A DNA stretch of 64,000 bases from DTWD01 sp963662965 (GTDB lineage: Bacteria; Acidobacteriota; Vicinamibacteria; Vicinamibacterales; UBA8438): NCBI GenBank assembly GCA_963662965.1, contig OY759970.1, forward strand, positions 2,728,001 to 2,792,000, read 5' to 3'. Made by a program: the position numbers and the translations under genes. Under the pieces are notes generated by a model. The model saw only the letters and a program-made list of their open reading frames with translations, was not told the DNA's origin and searched no databases. Below are positions 18,733-30,517 of the stretch, in pieces; the stretch's first letter is position 1; each line of letters starts with the position of its first letter.

Positions 18733-19829
18733 TGAATGAGGACCGGGCCGCTCGCTACCATCGCCTCCGACGCCGGAGCGCCTCACTTGGGGCCGCGGCG
18801 CGTGGATGCGTTCTCCTCGGCGTCTGCGGCATCGGCCTACGACTTGCCGACGACGGGGCGTTGCTGATCGCGCCGACCGCAACGGCTCTTCCGGCCGCCC
18901 TCGCCGGGTTCCTCCTATGCCTCGCCACCGAACTGGCGTCGCTTCCGTTCGCGTGGCATACGGAGTTCACTCTCGAACAACGGTTTGGCCTGTCGCGCGA
19001 GTCCGTAGCGGAATGGTGGCGCGACCATGTGCGAGCCGTCGGACTTGAACTCATGAGTTGGACCGCTGCCGCCGCTGTGATTAGCGCGCTGCTCGCGCGT
19101 TGGCCGGGGTGGTGGTGGCTCGCGGCAACGACGGGGTTTCTGGGTGTCGGCGTCCTTCGCGCGAGCCTCTTCCCGTTTGTCTTCCGAGCGCAACCACTGC
19201 GTCGCCAGGAGCTCCGGACGCGGCTCGCCGCGCTGGCGCGCCGGGCTGGTGCACCCGTGATGGGGATCGACCAGTGGTGCATCAGCAGCCGAAGTGATGT
19301 CGCCAATGCAGCTGTGGTTGGCCTCGGTCCGACGCGGCGCATCATCGTGTCGGACACGCTCATCGAGGACTACTCTGACGATGAAGTCGAGGTGGTCATT
19401 GCGCACGAGATCGGCCACCACGTGCATCGAGACGTGTGGCAGACGCTCACCTACGAGACAGTGGTCGTAGGTGTCGCGCTTCTCGTTGCTGACGACGCCC
19501 TGGTGCTGGCGCCGGGGTTCGGACAGACGGCGGGGCGTCTCGACGTGGTGGGTCTCTCGACGGTGGCGCTCGTCGTCGGGGCGGTTAGGGTTGTGCTCTC
19601 GCCGGCGGGAAAGTGGCTCTCACGCTGGCACGAGCGACGAGCCGACGCCTACGCGTTGGCCCTCACCGGTAACCAAGGTGCTTTCGTGTCCGGACTGCGT
19701 CGGTTGGGGGCGCAACACCTCGCGGAGGACCGTCCTCCGTGGCCCATCGAGTGGCTGTTCTACTCACACCCACCGGTGGTAGAGCGTATTGCCCATGCTC
19801 AGACTGGGCAGCTGGCATCGACTGAGTAG
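18732..19829 (+). CDS. M48 family metalloprotease (Ste24/HtpX-like)
   Basis: A 365-residue membrane zinc protease. Hydrophobic helices cover residues 24-74, 107-150 and 236-290. The zinc motif HEIGHH is at 225-230 and the third ligand Glu probably lies in HERRADAYAL near 292. The segment RQELRTRLAALARRAGAP precedes the active site as in CAAX-type M48 proteases. It probably degrades or processes membrane proteins. The ATG at 18732 immediately follows a family B element and the stop codon is followed by another. Confidence 0.85.
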   Translation: MNEDRAARYHRLRRRSASLGAAARGCVLLGVCGIGLRLADDGALLIAPTATALPAALAGFLLCLATELASLPFAWHTEFTLEQRFGLSRESVAEWWRDHVRAVGLELMSWTAAAAVISALLARWPGWWWLAATTGFLGVGVLRASLFPFVFRAQPLRRQELRTRLAALARRAGAPVMGIDQWCISSRSDVANAAVVGLGPTRRIIVSDTLIEDYSDDEVEVVIAHEIGHHVHRDVWQTLTYETVVVGVALLVADDALVLAPGFGQTAGRLDVVGLSTVALVVGAVRVVLSPAGKWLSRWHERRADAYALALTGNQGAFVSGLRRLGAQHLAEDRPPWPIEWLFYSHPPVVERIAHAQTGQLASTE

Positions 19830-19918
19830 GGCGCGCACGGCGCGCCCCCGCGGGAACGGAGCGGGGTTTTGGGGCCCCCGCGAGTGCCCGCGACGGGGTT
19901 CGGGGCAGTCAGCCCCGT

Positions 19919-19922
<4 letters not shown>
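19828..19922. repeat. Family B half-element between the M48 gene and pnp
   Basis: It runs from GGGCGCGCACGG at the M48 stop to CGGGGCAGTCAGCCCCGTCTAA. It matches one half, from the central palindrome outward, of the full element at 37469-37645, and is closely similar to 51027-51118. Its last bases, read on the minus strand as TTAGACGGGG, contain the TAG stop codon of pnp. It lies between convergent genes and can form stems (GGGGCTGACTGCCCC). Confidence 0.85.
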
Positions 19923-22144
<2,222 letters not shown>

Positions 22145-22234
22145 GGGAATTGACTCCAGTTCTCGTCTGTGATGTTTTGCGACGCGACGGAGAAGGTGGG
22201 GCGGTCTCGGGGAGACCGGTCGGTCGTCTCGCGC

Positions 22235-22504
22235 CTACTTGCGGATGCCGAGTCGCTTGATCAGCCCCGTGTATCGCTCGGAATCTTTGCCTTTGAGGTA
22301 GTCGAGGAGACGCCGCCGCCGGCCGACCAGTTGGAGCAAGCCCCGGCGCGAGTGGTGATCTTTGGTGTGCGTCTTGAAGTGTTCCGTCAGATAGCCGATC
22401 CGCTCACTCAGGATCGCGACTTGGACTTCGGGCGAGCCGGTGTCGCTGTTGTGCGTGCGATACGAGCCGATGAGTTCCGACTTCCGTTCCTTGGCCAGCG
22501 CCAC
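22235..22504 (-). CDS. rpsO: 30S ribosomal protein S15
   Basis: S15 is 89 residues here, the usual length, and binds 16S rRNA helices early in 30S assembly. The sequence MALAKERKSELI, with HNSDTGSPEVQVAILSERI and the ending GLIKRLGIRK, is typical. The GTG at 22504 is chosen; the TTG two codons upstream is less likely. It sits between truB and pnp, the common order. S15 often represses its own mRNA in its leader. Confidence 0.97.
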   Translation of the reverse strand: MALAKERKSELIGSYRTHNSDTGSPEVQVAILSERIGYLTEHFKTHTKDHHSRRGLLQLVGRRRRLLDYLKGKDSERYTGLIKRLGIRK

Positions 22505-22558
22505 GTCCAACTACCTTCTGCCTCTTTCCTTTAACGTCGTTTAGCTCAACAGCAGATC

Positions 22559-23515
22559 CTACACTAGAACGATCATGGGATGCAAAAGCCGAGCTTCGTC
22601 GGCTTTTGCGATCGCAATCAAGGTGCCGTGCTGGTCGCAGAGCCTGACCAGGTTCCGCGGGTGCATCGGCGACTCTGTACCGCCGCCTCGCACTGGCCCC
22701 GTGCTCCACCCCCGATCGGAGGAGAGCACATCGGCCTGCGACACGTCATTGCCGTGGGAGGCCCGCTTCGTACCGTGCTCGGTCATGACCAGCCTGGGGA
22801 CGTCGGGCAGGAGATGCGCGAGGGGCGACATCCGACTGGACAGATCATCGGCCTGCGCGCCCTCGAGTTCGTCGAGGGTGACGGCCTGGTCCAAGTCGAA
22901 CGCACCACTGCGTTCACGTCGGAGCGACTCCAGACACGCGCCGCACCCGAGCGCGGCGCCGAGATCGTGCGCGAGCGCGCGCATGTAGAAGCCCGGTTCG
23001 CAGCTCACCCGGCAGCGAATGTGCGACGCGGTGACATCCAAAATGTCGAGCGCGTGCACGGTGACCTCCACCGGTGTCGGATTGACGGGCTGCCGACGTC
23101 TGGCCAGACGATACGCACGCACGCCACCGATTTTCTTTGCCGAAAAAGGCGGCGGCCGCTGGGTAAACGTACCGACGAACGCCTCCGCCACTCGCTCAAC
23201 CTCCGGTCGGGATGGTGCTCTGACCGGACCGGTCCCGGCCTGGTCTCGCGCGTCGGCCGTCACCGTCCCCGTCACGTCGTAGGTGTCCGTCGCGACACCG
23301 AGCAACACCGCGCCCTCATAGACCTTGTGTCCGACGGCAAGCAGGGTGGCCAGCCGGGTGGCGCGACCGACCACTAACGGCAGTACGCCGGTCGCCATCG
23401 GGTCGAGTGTCCCGATGTGGCCGACACGACGAACGCCGAGTGCGCGACGAACGCGCACGACGACGTCGTGCGACGTCAAGCCAGGCGGTTTGTCAACGAC
23501 AAGCACTCCGTCCAT
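22559..23515 (-). CDS. truB: tRNA pseudouridine-55 synthase
   Basis: A 318-residue enzyme that makes pseudouridine 55 in the T-loop of tRNA. The N-terminus VLVVDKPPGLTSHDVV and the catalytic motif GTLDPMATGVLPL (Asp38) are intact, as are YEGAVLLGVATDTYDVTG, RPPPFSAKKIGGVRAYRLAR and the RCRVSCEPGFYMRALAHDLG loop. It lies between nrnA and rpsO. Confidence 0.97.
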   Translation of the reverse strand: MDGVLVVDKPPGLTSHDVVVRVRRALGVRRVGHIGTLDPMATGVLPLVVGRATRLATLLAVGHKVYEGAVLLGVATDTYDVTGTVTADARDQAGTGPVRAPSRPEVERVAEAFVGTFTQRPPPFSAKKIGGVRAYRLARRRQPVNPTPVEVTVHALDILDVTASHIRCRVSCEPGFYMRALAHDLGAALGCGACLESLRRERSGAFDLDQAVTLDELEGAQADDLSSRMSPLAHLLPDVPRLVMTEHGTKRASHGNDVSQADVLSSDRGWSTGPVRGGGTESPMHPRNLVRLCDQHGTLIAIAKADEARLLHPMIVLV

Positions 23516-23531
23516 ATCAACGATAGAATGA

Positions 23532-24521
23532 CTAGAAGACGGGGTCGTCGCCTGCAGATGCGGGCGGATCTATCGCGGCGCGGACCTTGGCAAAAAGTTG
23601 AGGCTCGAGCTCGGATGTGGGTAACTCGCTCGAGAAACCAGAGGCGTTTCGATGTCCGCCGCCGCCAAACGATGCTGCGACGGCCCGGACGTCAATGACG
23701 CCCTTTGACCGCAGGCTGACGCGCGTGAGTTCGCGTTGCGTCCTCACCAAGACCACCGCTTGCACGCTACGCGCCGACAGCGGGATGTTGATCAGACCCT
23801 CCATGTCGTCCGGCGGACAGCCGGTTCGCTGCATGAGCGCGTCGTCGACTCGCAGGATGGCGATGCGACCGTCCGAATCGAGCTGCATGCGGTCGAGAAG
23901 ACTACCGGTCAGTTTGATTTTGCCGAGGGAGCTGTTCTGGTAGACTGCCGCGGCGACATTCGCGACGTTCACATCGGCGGCCGCGATCCGGCCGCACATA
24001 TCGAACGTGCGCGCGGTGATGTTGGCGTGCCGAAAAGACCCAGTATCGGTCAGGATGCCGACATAGAGCGCGGTTGCGATGTCCGGTGTCAGCGAGACGC
24101 CGAGGTCGCCGATGAGGTCGTGCACCTGCTCCGCGCACGCCGCGGCCGTGTCATCGAACCAGTTGTGGGTTCCGTACATGGCGTTACCGGCGTGGTGGTC
24201 AATGTTGATGATGCTCGCGCGGTCGAGGCCGCGAACCTCGGTGCGCGCGAGTGAGCTGCACTCGAGAATGACGGCTGCATCGTAGTCGTGACTCACGGCA
24301 TCGGCCACCTCGATCGCAGAGATGCCGGGTAGCGTGCTGAGGTAGGGCGGCGGCGTGTCGTGATTTACGATACGTACCGTCTTTCCGAGTGCGCGCAGCG
24401 CGTACGCGAGCGCGAGCTGCGAACCGATGGAATCGCCGTCTGGCCGCGCGTGTGATGACAGCACGAATCGCTCAAGTTTCGTCAGCGCCGTGGCGACGTC
24501 CGCGCGCGGGCTAGGTGTCAT
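23532..24521 (-). CDS. nrnA: DHH/DHHA1 phosphoesterase (NrnA-like oligoribonuclease)
   Basis: A 329-residue protein of the NrnA family, which degrades short RNAs and pAp using Mn ions. It has HARPDGDSIGS at 24-34, the DHH motif at 108-110 and the C-terminal DHHA1 motif GGGGHRNASG at 286-295. ATG at 24521 lies inside the end of rbfA, an 11-base overlap that suggests coupled translation. The longer open frame to 24785 runs through rbfA in another frame and is rejected. An NrnA gene beside rbfA and truB is a frequent arrangement. Confidence 0.92.
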   Translation of the reverse strand: MTPSPRADVATALTKLERFVLSSHARPDGDSIGSQLALAYALRALGKTVRIVNHDTPPPYLSTLPGISAIEVADAVSHDYDAAVILECSSLARTEVRGLDRASIINIDHHAGNAMYGTHNWFDDTAAACAEQVHDLIGDLGVSLTPDIATALYVGILTDTGSFRHANITARTFDMCGRIAAADVNVANVAAAVYQNSSLGKIKLTGSLLDRMQLDSDGRIAILRVDDALMQRTGCPPDDMEGLINIPLSARSVQAVVLVRTQRELTRVSLRSKGVIDVRAVAASFGGGGHRNASGFSSELPTSELEPQLFAKVRAAIDPPASAGDDPVF

Positions 24522-24924
24522 GCGTCTCTCCAGCGTCGCCGTGGCCAGAGTCATCACTCGGCTCCGGTCCGGCGGCAGCCCGCGCGGTCGCAATCTCGTC
24601 GAAAATCCGCGCGATCCGATCCTGCTGTTCGGCGGAGTCGTCATACATGAACCTGAGCTCTGGGACGTGCCTGAGCTGAAGTTGCCGGCCGAGCGCGCGA
24701 CGCAGGTAGGACCGTGCGCGCCGCAGAGCCTTTGCTGCCTCGCGGCGGTCGCCGTCGGCGACCAGCGTGTAGAAGACACGCGCAAGTTGTAGATCGGCGG
24801 TCATCGATACACGTGTGATCGTGACCGGTGCGACGCCGGGGTCGCGCACCGACCGCGTGAGCAGCGTGCTGAGTTCAGTTCGCACCCGCGCTGCGACGCG
24901 GTCGGCGCGATTACCATGTGCCAT
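24511..24924 (-). CDS. rbfA: Ribosome-binding factor A
   Basis: This 137-residue KH-fold protein matures the 16S rRNA 5' end in late 30S assembly. It has RADRVAARVRTELSTLLTR, the VTITRVSMTADLQLARVFYT core and YLRRALGRQLQLRHVPELRF with DDSAEQQDRI. A short acidic tail follows the domain. It is between DUF503 and nrnA in the translation cluster. Confidence 0.95.
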   Translation of the reverse strand: MAHGNRADRVAARVRTELSTLLTRSVRDPGVAPVTITRVSMTADLQLARVFYTLVADGDRREAAKALRRARSYLRRALGRQLQLRHVPELRFMYDDSAEQQDRIARIFDEIATARAAAGPEPSDDSGHGDAGETHDT

Positions 24925-24930
24925 GGATCG

Positions 24931-25215
24931 CTAGCTCAGCCACTCCACGTCGGTGGCGACAATCAGTCCGGGGTCGTGTCGCTCGATTTCCGTCAAGACG
25001 GCATCCAACGACCGGTCGACGGCATCGCGATGTGTTGCGATCGCCACGATGCCCAGCTGCCCGCGCTGCCGCAGGTCGTGGTGTCCGGTCTCGGCGAGCG
25101 ACACGTTGAGCTTGCGCACGCGGTCTTTGACGCTCGCGAGCACCCGCCGTTTGTCTTTGAGCGAGCGCGCACCCGGAATGTGCAGCTCGACGGTCAAGAA
25201 TCCAACGGCAGGCAT
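24931..25215 (-). CDS. DUF503 family protein (YlxP-like)
   Basis: A 94-residue protein beginning MPAVGFLTVELHIPGARSLK and continuing KDKRRVLASVKDRVRKLNVS, the DUF503 signature, with the family's usual length. YlxP is linked to ribosome assembly and often lies between infB and rbfA, exactly as here. The family's molecular activity is not settled. ATG at 25215 is used; the longer open frame runs back through the repeat element. Confidence 0.9.
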   Translation of the reverse strand: MPAVGFLTVELHIPGARSLKDKRRVLASVKDRVRKLNVSLAETGHHDLRQRGQLGIVAIATHRDAVDRSLDAVLTEIERHDPGLIVATDVEWLS

Positions 25216-25235
25216 CGGTACGGGCGGGTACCGTC

Positions 25236-25401
25236 CTAGGAGCCCGTGGTGAAAGTCGCGCGTCGCACCGAGACCGGCGAGGCGCCGGCTTGGCAAGGCG
25301 GGACGAGGGAGAATACCGGCAGTGTTTGACGGAGGAGCAACGCAGGCAGGCCGGATGCAGCGCCGGTCGAATGCAGCGCGACTTTCACCACGGGCTCCTA
25401 G
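25236..25401. repeat. Family A inverted-repeat element between infB and DUF503
   Basis: A 166-bp element with perfect 26-bp terminal inverted repeats (25236-25261 and 25376-25401), beginning CTAGGAGCCCGTGGTGAAAG. CTAG is found at both ends. The core is shared with the copies at 28272 and 30518 but is in the opposite orientation. Its right-hand CTAG supplies the TAG stop codon of infB. No protein-coding potential is seen inside it. Confidence 0.95.
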
Positions 25402-28247
25402 ACGGTCGCGGCGACTTTCTCGACGGTAAACGACTCGACCACGTCGCCGAGCTTGATATCCGCGAAGCGCTCGAAGGCCAGGCCGCATTCCAACCCGGCC
25501 TTGACTTCACTGACGTCATCCTTGAATCGGCGAAGCGAGCCGATTCGGCCCTTGTGCACGACCACACCGTCGCGGACGATGCGGGCTTGCGCATCGCCCG
25601 ACCGAGTAATGATGCCGTCGATGACCATGCAGCCCGCTGCCGTGCCGAACTTCGGCACCTTGAACGTCTGCCGGATCTCGGCTTGGCCGAGCTGCGTCTC
25701 TTTCGTTGTTGGCTCAAGGAGGCCGGCCATCGCCTGCTTCAGCTCGTCCGTGACGTCGTAGATCACCGAGTGCAGGCGGATGTCGACGCCTTCGCGTTCG
25801 GCCACGGATGTGGCGTTGCGGTCCGGTCGCACGTTGAAACCGACAATGACGGCGTTGGACGTCGATGCGAGGAGAACGTCGGATTCGCTGATGGCGCCAA
25901 CGCCAGTGCGGATGACTCGCGTCTTGACGCGCTCGTCGCCCAACTTGTCGAGTGAATCAGCCAGCACTTCGGCAGAGCCCTGCACGTCGGCCTTGATGAC
26001 GATCGGCAATTCCTTTGCTTCGCCTTCCGACAGCTGCTGCTGGAGCGATTCGAGCGTGAACCGCTGGCCGCGTCCACCGAGGGCCTTTTCCTTCGCCTGG
26101 TTCTGCCGCAGGACGGCGATCTGGCGCGCCTTCGCGGCATCCGGCACGGCTTGAAACGCGTCGCCCGGTTGTGGAAGTCCGGTCAATCCAACGACTTCGA
26201 CCGGGCTCGAAGGACCGACCTCGCGCGTCTGTTGAAGCCGGTCGTCATGCAGGGCGCGGACGCGTCCCACCTCGACCCCGGCGATGACGTTGTCTCCGAC
26301 ATGGAGCGTCCCATCCTGCACGAGGACGGTTGCGACCGGCCCGCGGCCGCGATCCATCTTCGCCTCCAGGACCGTACCGGTGGCCGCCCGCTTCGGATTG
26401 GCCCGGTGCTCGCCCAGTTCAGTGACGAGTAGGATCATTTCGAGCAGGCGGTCGAGGTTCTCGCGCTTCTTGGCCGAGACAGGCACGGTCACGGTCGTGC
26501 CGCCCCAGTCTTCCGGTGTCAGCTCTCGCTCCACCAATTCCTGCTTGACGCGGTCGAGATTCGCGTCGGCCTTGTCGATCTTGTTGATCGCGACGATGAT
26601 CGGAACGTCTGCCGCCCTGGCGTGGTCGATGGCTTCTTGGGTCTGCGGCATCACGCCGTCGTCCGCGGCCACGACCAGCACGACGACGTCAGTGACCTGT
26701 GCACCGCGGGCGCGCATCAGCGTGAACGCCTCGTGGCCAGGCGTGTCGAGGAAGACGACGTCGCGTCCGTTGACCGAGACTGCGTACGCGCCAATGTGCT
26801 GCGTGATCCCGCCGGCCTCGCTTTCCGCGACCTTGGTTTCGCGAATGGCGTCGAGCAGCGTCGTCTTGCCGTGGTCGACGTGGCCCATGACGGTCACGAC
26901 CGGGGCGCGGGTGGTGAGGTCTTCCGGCTTCGTGTCCTCCGCCTCGATGACCACCATCTCCTCTTCGAACGTGCGCATCTTGACGTCCGCGCCGAACTCC
27001 CGGGCGATCATCGTCGCCGTGTCGGAGTCGAGCGTCGTGTTGATGGTCATCATGATGCGGCGCTCGATCAGCTTCTTGAGGACATCCTTCGGTTTCACCT
27101 CGAGGCGCTCGGCCAGGTCTTTGACCGTCATCCCTTCGGCGGCGGTAATGGTTCGGGTAATCGGCGGCGGCGGAGCCGGTGCCGTTGGCGTCTGCCCGCG
27201 TGCACGCTTGTACTGAGAGCGGCGCCCGCTAGGACGGTGATGCGGCCGGGGTGGCGGCCGGTACCCGACCGCCGGCCGCGGCGGCAGCGGCCGTGACGAG
27301 GGCGGGCGCACGGGCTGCGACGGGAGCGGGCGCGGACCACCCAGCGGTGGCGGCGTCACGGTTCCTGTACGCACCGTCTGGATCGTCCGCGTTGTCGTCG
27401 ACTTCGCCACCCGCTTCGGCTCCTCGACCCGGAGACGGAGCGTGGGTGGCACGACTCGTCCAGTTGGCCGCGGCGTCGCCGACGATCGTGGTCGTGGCGG
27501 TGGAGGCGCAACCTTCACGGATGGCGTGTCGGTCTCCGGACTTGGTGTTGCGGCGCTGGCCGCAACGGTAGTCGTGTCCGGTGCCGCCGGCTTGGCCAGC
27601 GGCGGAGCCGTATCGGGCTCCGACGCGCGTTGTGGTGCGGCCGCGGCGACCCTTTCCCCCTCGTCCGGCTCGGTGACGACCTTCGATGGCTCGGGGTCGG
27701 CCTTCGATGGCTCGGGGACTGGCTTGGAGGGCAGCTCGTCCTCGACGATCAATCGCGGCCGTGAGGGCCGTGGCGTGCTCGGCGCCGGCGGTTGCGCTTC
27801 CTCGGCCACCGACTCGACCGGCTCGACAGTCTCCGCGGCGACTGCCGCGTCTGCGTCCAGGGCGACCGCCGCGCCGTCTTCCGCCTCCGCTGCCACCTTG
27901 GCTTCGGCCTCCGCGGCCGCCGCCCTGGCTGTCTTGGCCGATTTCACGAGCCGCGGTGGGCCGAGCCGCGGCTTTGCCGGCTTTTCGGGCTCCGCCTTGG
28001 CCGTGGTCTTCTTGGTCGTCTTGACCGTGCGGCGCCGCGCCGGTTTTTGCGCGAACAGCTGCCCGGTCGGGAGGTCGAGGTTGCGTTCCCGTGCGACGCG
28101 TTCGGCGAACTGCCGCCCGACGATCTCCTCGATGGTGCTCGAGGCGCTCTTCACCTCGATTCCGTGCTGCGCACGGAGCAGTCGAATGACCTCTTGGCTC
28201 GGGATTCCGAGCACCTCGGCAACTTTGTAGATACGAATCGTGGCCAC
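25398..28247 (-). CDS. infB: Translation initiation factor IF-2
   Basis: A 949-residue GTPase that places fMet-tRNA on the 30S subunit. It has an N-terminal IF2-N domain (VAEVLGIPSQEVIRLLR), a long Ala/Pro/Glu-rich linker, a second IF2-N domain (TVKDLAERLEVKPKDVLKKL) and the G domain with VMGHVDHGKTTLLDAI, DTPGHEAF and NKIDK. Beta-barrel domains II-IV follow and end near EKVAATV. GTG at 28247 is the start. Its TAG stop is part of the family A element at 25236-25401, and another copy lies just upstream of its start. Confidence 0.97.
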   Translation of the reverse strand: MATIRIYKVAEVLGIPSQEVIRLLRAQHGIEVKSASSTIEEIVGRQFAERVARERNLDLPTGQLFAQKPARRRTVKTTKKTTAKAEPEKPAKPRLGPPRLVKSAKTARAAAAEAEAKVAAEAEDGAAVALDADAAVAAETVEPVESVAEEAQPPAPSTPRPSRPRLIVEDELPSKPVPEPSKADPEPSKVVTEPDEGERVAAAAPQRASEPDTAPPLAKPAAPDTTTVAASAATPSPETDTPSVKVAPPPPRPRSSATPRPTGRVVPPTLRLRVEEPKRVAKSTTTRTIQTVRTGTVTPPPLGGPRPLPSQPVRPPSSRPLPPRPAVGYRPPPRPHHRPSGRRSQYKRARGQTPTAPAPPPPITRTITAAEGMTVKDLAERLEVKPKDVLKKLIERRIMMTINTTLDSDTATMIAREFGADVKMRTFEEEMVVIEAEDTKPEDLTTRAPVVTVMGHVDHGKTTLLDAIRETKVAESEAGGITQHIGAYAVSVNGRDVVFLDTPGHEAFTLMRARGAQVTDVVVLVVAADDGVMPQTQEAIDHARAADVPIIVAINKIDKADANLDRVKQELVERELTPEDWGGTTVTVPVSAKKRENLDRLLEMILLVTELGEHRANPKRAATGTVLEAKMDRGRGPVATVLVQDGTLHVGDNVIAGVEVGRVRALHDDRLQQTREVGPSSPVEVVGLTGLPQPGDAFQAVPDAAKARQIAVLRQNQAKEKALGGRGQRFTLESLQQQLSEGEAKELPIVIKADVQGSAEVLADSLDKLGDERVKTRVIRTGVGAISESDVLLASTSNAVIVGFNVRPDRNATSVAEREGVDIRLHSVIYDVTDELKQAMAGLLEPTTKETQLGQAEIRQTFKVPKFGTAAGCMVIDGIITRSGDAQARIVRDGVVVHKGRIGSLRRFKDDVSEVKAGLECGLAFERFADIKLGDVVESFTVEKVAATV

Positions 28248-28271
28248 GCGTTCTCTTAGTCTCCAGTCTGC

Positions 28272-28449
28272 CTAGGAGCCCGTGATGAAAGTCACGCTGC
28301 ATTCGACCGACGATGCATCCTGCCTGGCGGCATTGCTTCTCAGTCGAATACTCCCGGTATTCTCCCTCGTCACGCCTTGCATTGGCCCGGCGCAACTTCG
28401 ACCCAGCGGGGTCTCGGTGCAACGCGCGACTTTCATCACGGGCTCCTAG
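28272..28449. repeat. Family A inverted-repeat element between nusA and infB
   Basis: A 178-bp element with 26-bp terminal inverted repeats (28272-28297 and 28424-28449) differing at one base. CTAG is at both ends; the right one gives the nusA stop codon TAG. The interior (GCTGCATTCGACCG near the left arm, GTCTCGGTGCA near the right arm) is shared with 30518-30695. The element occupies almost all of the nusA-infB spacer and would form a long hairpin in the operon mRNA. Confidence 0.95.
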
Positions 28450-29933
28450 GACTCTCGGCTCGCCTCGGCCTTCGAAGCCGCGACTTCGGCCTCCGCCGCC
28501 GGCTCGCGTTCGTCGGCCGCTTCGGCACTCGTGTCGTCGCCAAGCGGGCCAACCGCGCCGCTCGACGCGTCGTCCGCTTCGGATGCCGCCGTCGACCCGT
28601 CGCCGTCGGCTGCGGCCTCAGTTTCATCTTCGGCCGTGGTCTCGGCGCGCGCCGCGGCCGCTTCTTCGGCCGCCGCGACCTGTTCGCGAATCGCGGCCTG
28701 CAAGTCGACGGCCATCGCTTCGTCGACCCCGGCGACTTCTGCGAGATTGGCGGCGGATGTTTCGAGCAGGCGGTCGGCGGTGTCGAGTCCGGCTTCGCTG
28801 AGTTTCACGAGTTGCGCGTCATCAAGCCCCGGGAGCGTCAGCGTCGCCGTTTCTGCTCCGTCCTCCAGGCCGTCAAACTGCGCTTCCACTTCGCGCCGCT
28901 TCTCTTCTACACTCTTGATATCGATGCGCCAGCCGGTCAGCTTCGCCGCCAAACGTACGTTTTGACCTTTCTTGCCGATAGCCAGCGATAGCTGGCTATC
29001 CTCCACGACCGCCTCAACCACCCGTTCTGCATCGTCGACCACCGTCACGCGTTGGATCTTCGCTGGGCTAATCGCGTTAATTATGAAGAGAATCGGATCC
29101 TCCGACCACTCGACAATGTCGATCTTCTCGCCGCGCAGTTCACGAATAATGGCCTGGACGCGCGTGCCCTTCATCCCGACGCACGCACCGATCGGATCGA
29201 CATCACGCGCGTGGGAGAAGACCGCGACTTTCGCCCGGTCGCCAGCCTCACGGACGGCGCCGCGAATCGAGACGGTACCGTCATAGATCTCCGGAACCTC
29301 TTGCTCAAACATTTTGACCAGGAGCGCCGGGTCGGTTCTCGAGAGAATGATCTGCTGGCCCTTCGTGTCCTTGGTGACATCAATGATGACCGCGCGGATA
29401 CGGTCACCGGTCGTGTAGTTTTCTGCGCGCGACTGGTCGCGGCGGCGCAGGAGGGCCTCGACGCGCCCCATTTCCACGATAATGTCGCCGTTTTCGAATC
29501 GTTTGACGGTTCCGCCAATCACTTCACCGACACGTTCGCTGTACTCGGCGTAGACGTTGTCGCGCTCAGCTTCTCGCACCTTCTGGAAAATGACCTGCTT
29601 CGCGGTTTGCGCCGCGATCCGTCCCAGGACGTCGGTCGGCTTGGGGAACTCGATCTCCATGTCGACCTCGGCTTCTTCACCGTAAAGCTCATGCGCTTCG
29701 GTGAGCGAGATCTCCGTAAGCGGGTCGGCTACCTCTTCGACAATCTGGCGTACCGAGTACAACTCGACCTGTCCCGTCTCGTGGTTGAACTTGGTGCGCA
29801 GGTTCTCGGTCGACTTGTAGTACTTACGCGACGCGGTGAGCACCGCATCTTCGATGGCAGTGATGATGACATCGGTCTCGATGCCTTTTTCTTTCGCCAG
29901 CGCCTCGATGGTCTGTTGCAGCGGGTTGCTCAT
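28446..29933 (-). CDS. nusA: Transcription termination/antitermination protein NusA
   Basis: A 495-residue RNA polymerase partner that modulates pausing and termination. It has an N-terminal polymerase-binding domain, an S1 domain (GGTVKRFENGDIIVEMG), two KH domains (DPIGACVGMKGTRVQAIIREL and LAIGKKGQNVRLAAKLTGW) and a helix-hairpin-helix region near SEAGLDTADRLLE. A long acidic Ala/Glu tail follows. ATG at 29933 (MSNPLQQ) is preferred over the GTG one codon upstream. rimP precedes and infB follows. Its stop codon is inside the family A element at 28272-28449. Confidence 0.97.
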   Translation of the reverse strand: MSNPLQQTIEALAKEKGIETDVIITAIEDAVLTASRKYYKSTENLRTKFNHETGQVELYSVRQIVEEVADPLTEISLTEAHELYGEEAEVDMEIEFPKPTDVLGRIAAQTAKQVIFQKVREAERDNVYAEYSERVGEVIGGTVKRFENGDIIVEMGRVEALLRRRDQSRAENYTTGDRIRAVIIDVTKDTKGQQIILSRTDPALLVKMFEQEVPEIYDGTVSIRGAVREAGDRAKVAVFSHARDVDPIGACVGMKGTRVQAIIRELRGEKIDIVEWSEDPILFIINAISPAKIQRVTVVDDAERVVEAVVEDSQLSLAIGKKGQNVRLAAKLTGWRIDIKSVEEKRREVEAQFDGLEDGAETATLTLPGLDDAQLVKLSEAGLDTADRLLETSAANLAEVAGVDEAMAVDLQAAIREQVAAAEEAAAARAETTAEDETEAAADGDGSTAASEADDASSGAVGPLGDDTSAEAADEREPAAEAEVAASKAEASRES

Positions 29934-29977
29934 CACGATGCCTTTTGCGCCGCCTGCTCACTGCTCGACGGCCATCT

Positions 29978-30514
29978 TCACAATTCCACTTCCAGTCGGG
30001 CCCGCGTCACGAGCGACCACGGGATCCGGTGGATCCGCCGGCCCGCAATCACTACCACGTGGTCGACCGCGACGCGACCGGCGTCTCCCGACGCCTCCGC
30101 CTCCTCGACGTCCGCGATGCGGCCCGACAGGAACCGCTGCCCGTCGACCACTTCGGACGTCACGAACTGGGCGAGCCGACCCTTGAAGCGCCGGCAGTCG
30201 CCGATGTGTCGCAGCGGGCGATCGAGTCCCGGCGACGATACCTCTAGCGTGAACGCGTGCTCGAACGAAAACTCCGCATCGAGCACGGCGCTCACGTCGG
30301 TGCTGACACGCTGACAATCGTCAACCGTGACCGCCTCCGTCGTGGCGTTCTCCGTCGCCACCGTCGCGTGCGGCACCCGGTCGATGACGACTCGCAAGAC
30401 CCAGCCGATCGACTCGCGGCGGAGCTGGACGTCAAAGACGCCCAATCCGAAATCACGAGCGACCCGGTCGGCAATCGACCACGCCTGAGTCAGCCGATCT
30501 TCACGGGTCGTCAC
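29978..30514 (-). CDS. rimP: Ribosome maturation factor RimP
   Basis: A 178-residue protein needed for 30S assembly, the usual first gene of the nusA-infB operon. It has GVFDVQLRRESIGWVLRVVIDR, VTVDDCQRVSTDVSAVLDAE and the hallmark EVSSPGLDRPL, followed by a C-terminal Sm-like domain. GTG at 30514 is the start. A family A element begins only 4 bp upstream of it, so the promoter must lie inside or beyond that repeat. Confidence 0.93.
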   Translation of the reverse strand: MTTREDRLTQAWSIADRVARDFGLGVFDVQLRRESIGWVLRVVIDRVPHATVATENATTEAVTVDDCQRVSTDVSAVLDAEFSFEHAFTLEVSSPGLDRPLRHIGDCRRFKGRLAQFVTSEVVDGQRFLSGRIADVEEAEASGDAGRVAVDHVVVIAGRRIHRIPWSLVTRARLEVEL

Positions 30515-30517
30515 GCC

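Noticed and set aside
29052..30314. A 420-codon open frame on the plus strand opposite nusA and rimP
   Set aside because: It lies antisense to clear nusA and rimP sequence and has no recognisable domain.
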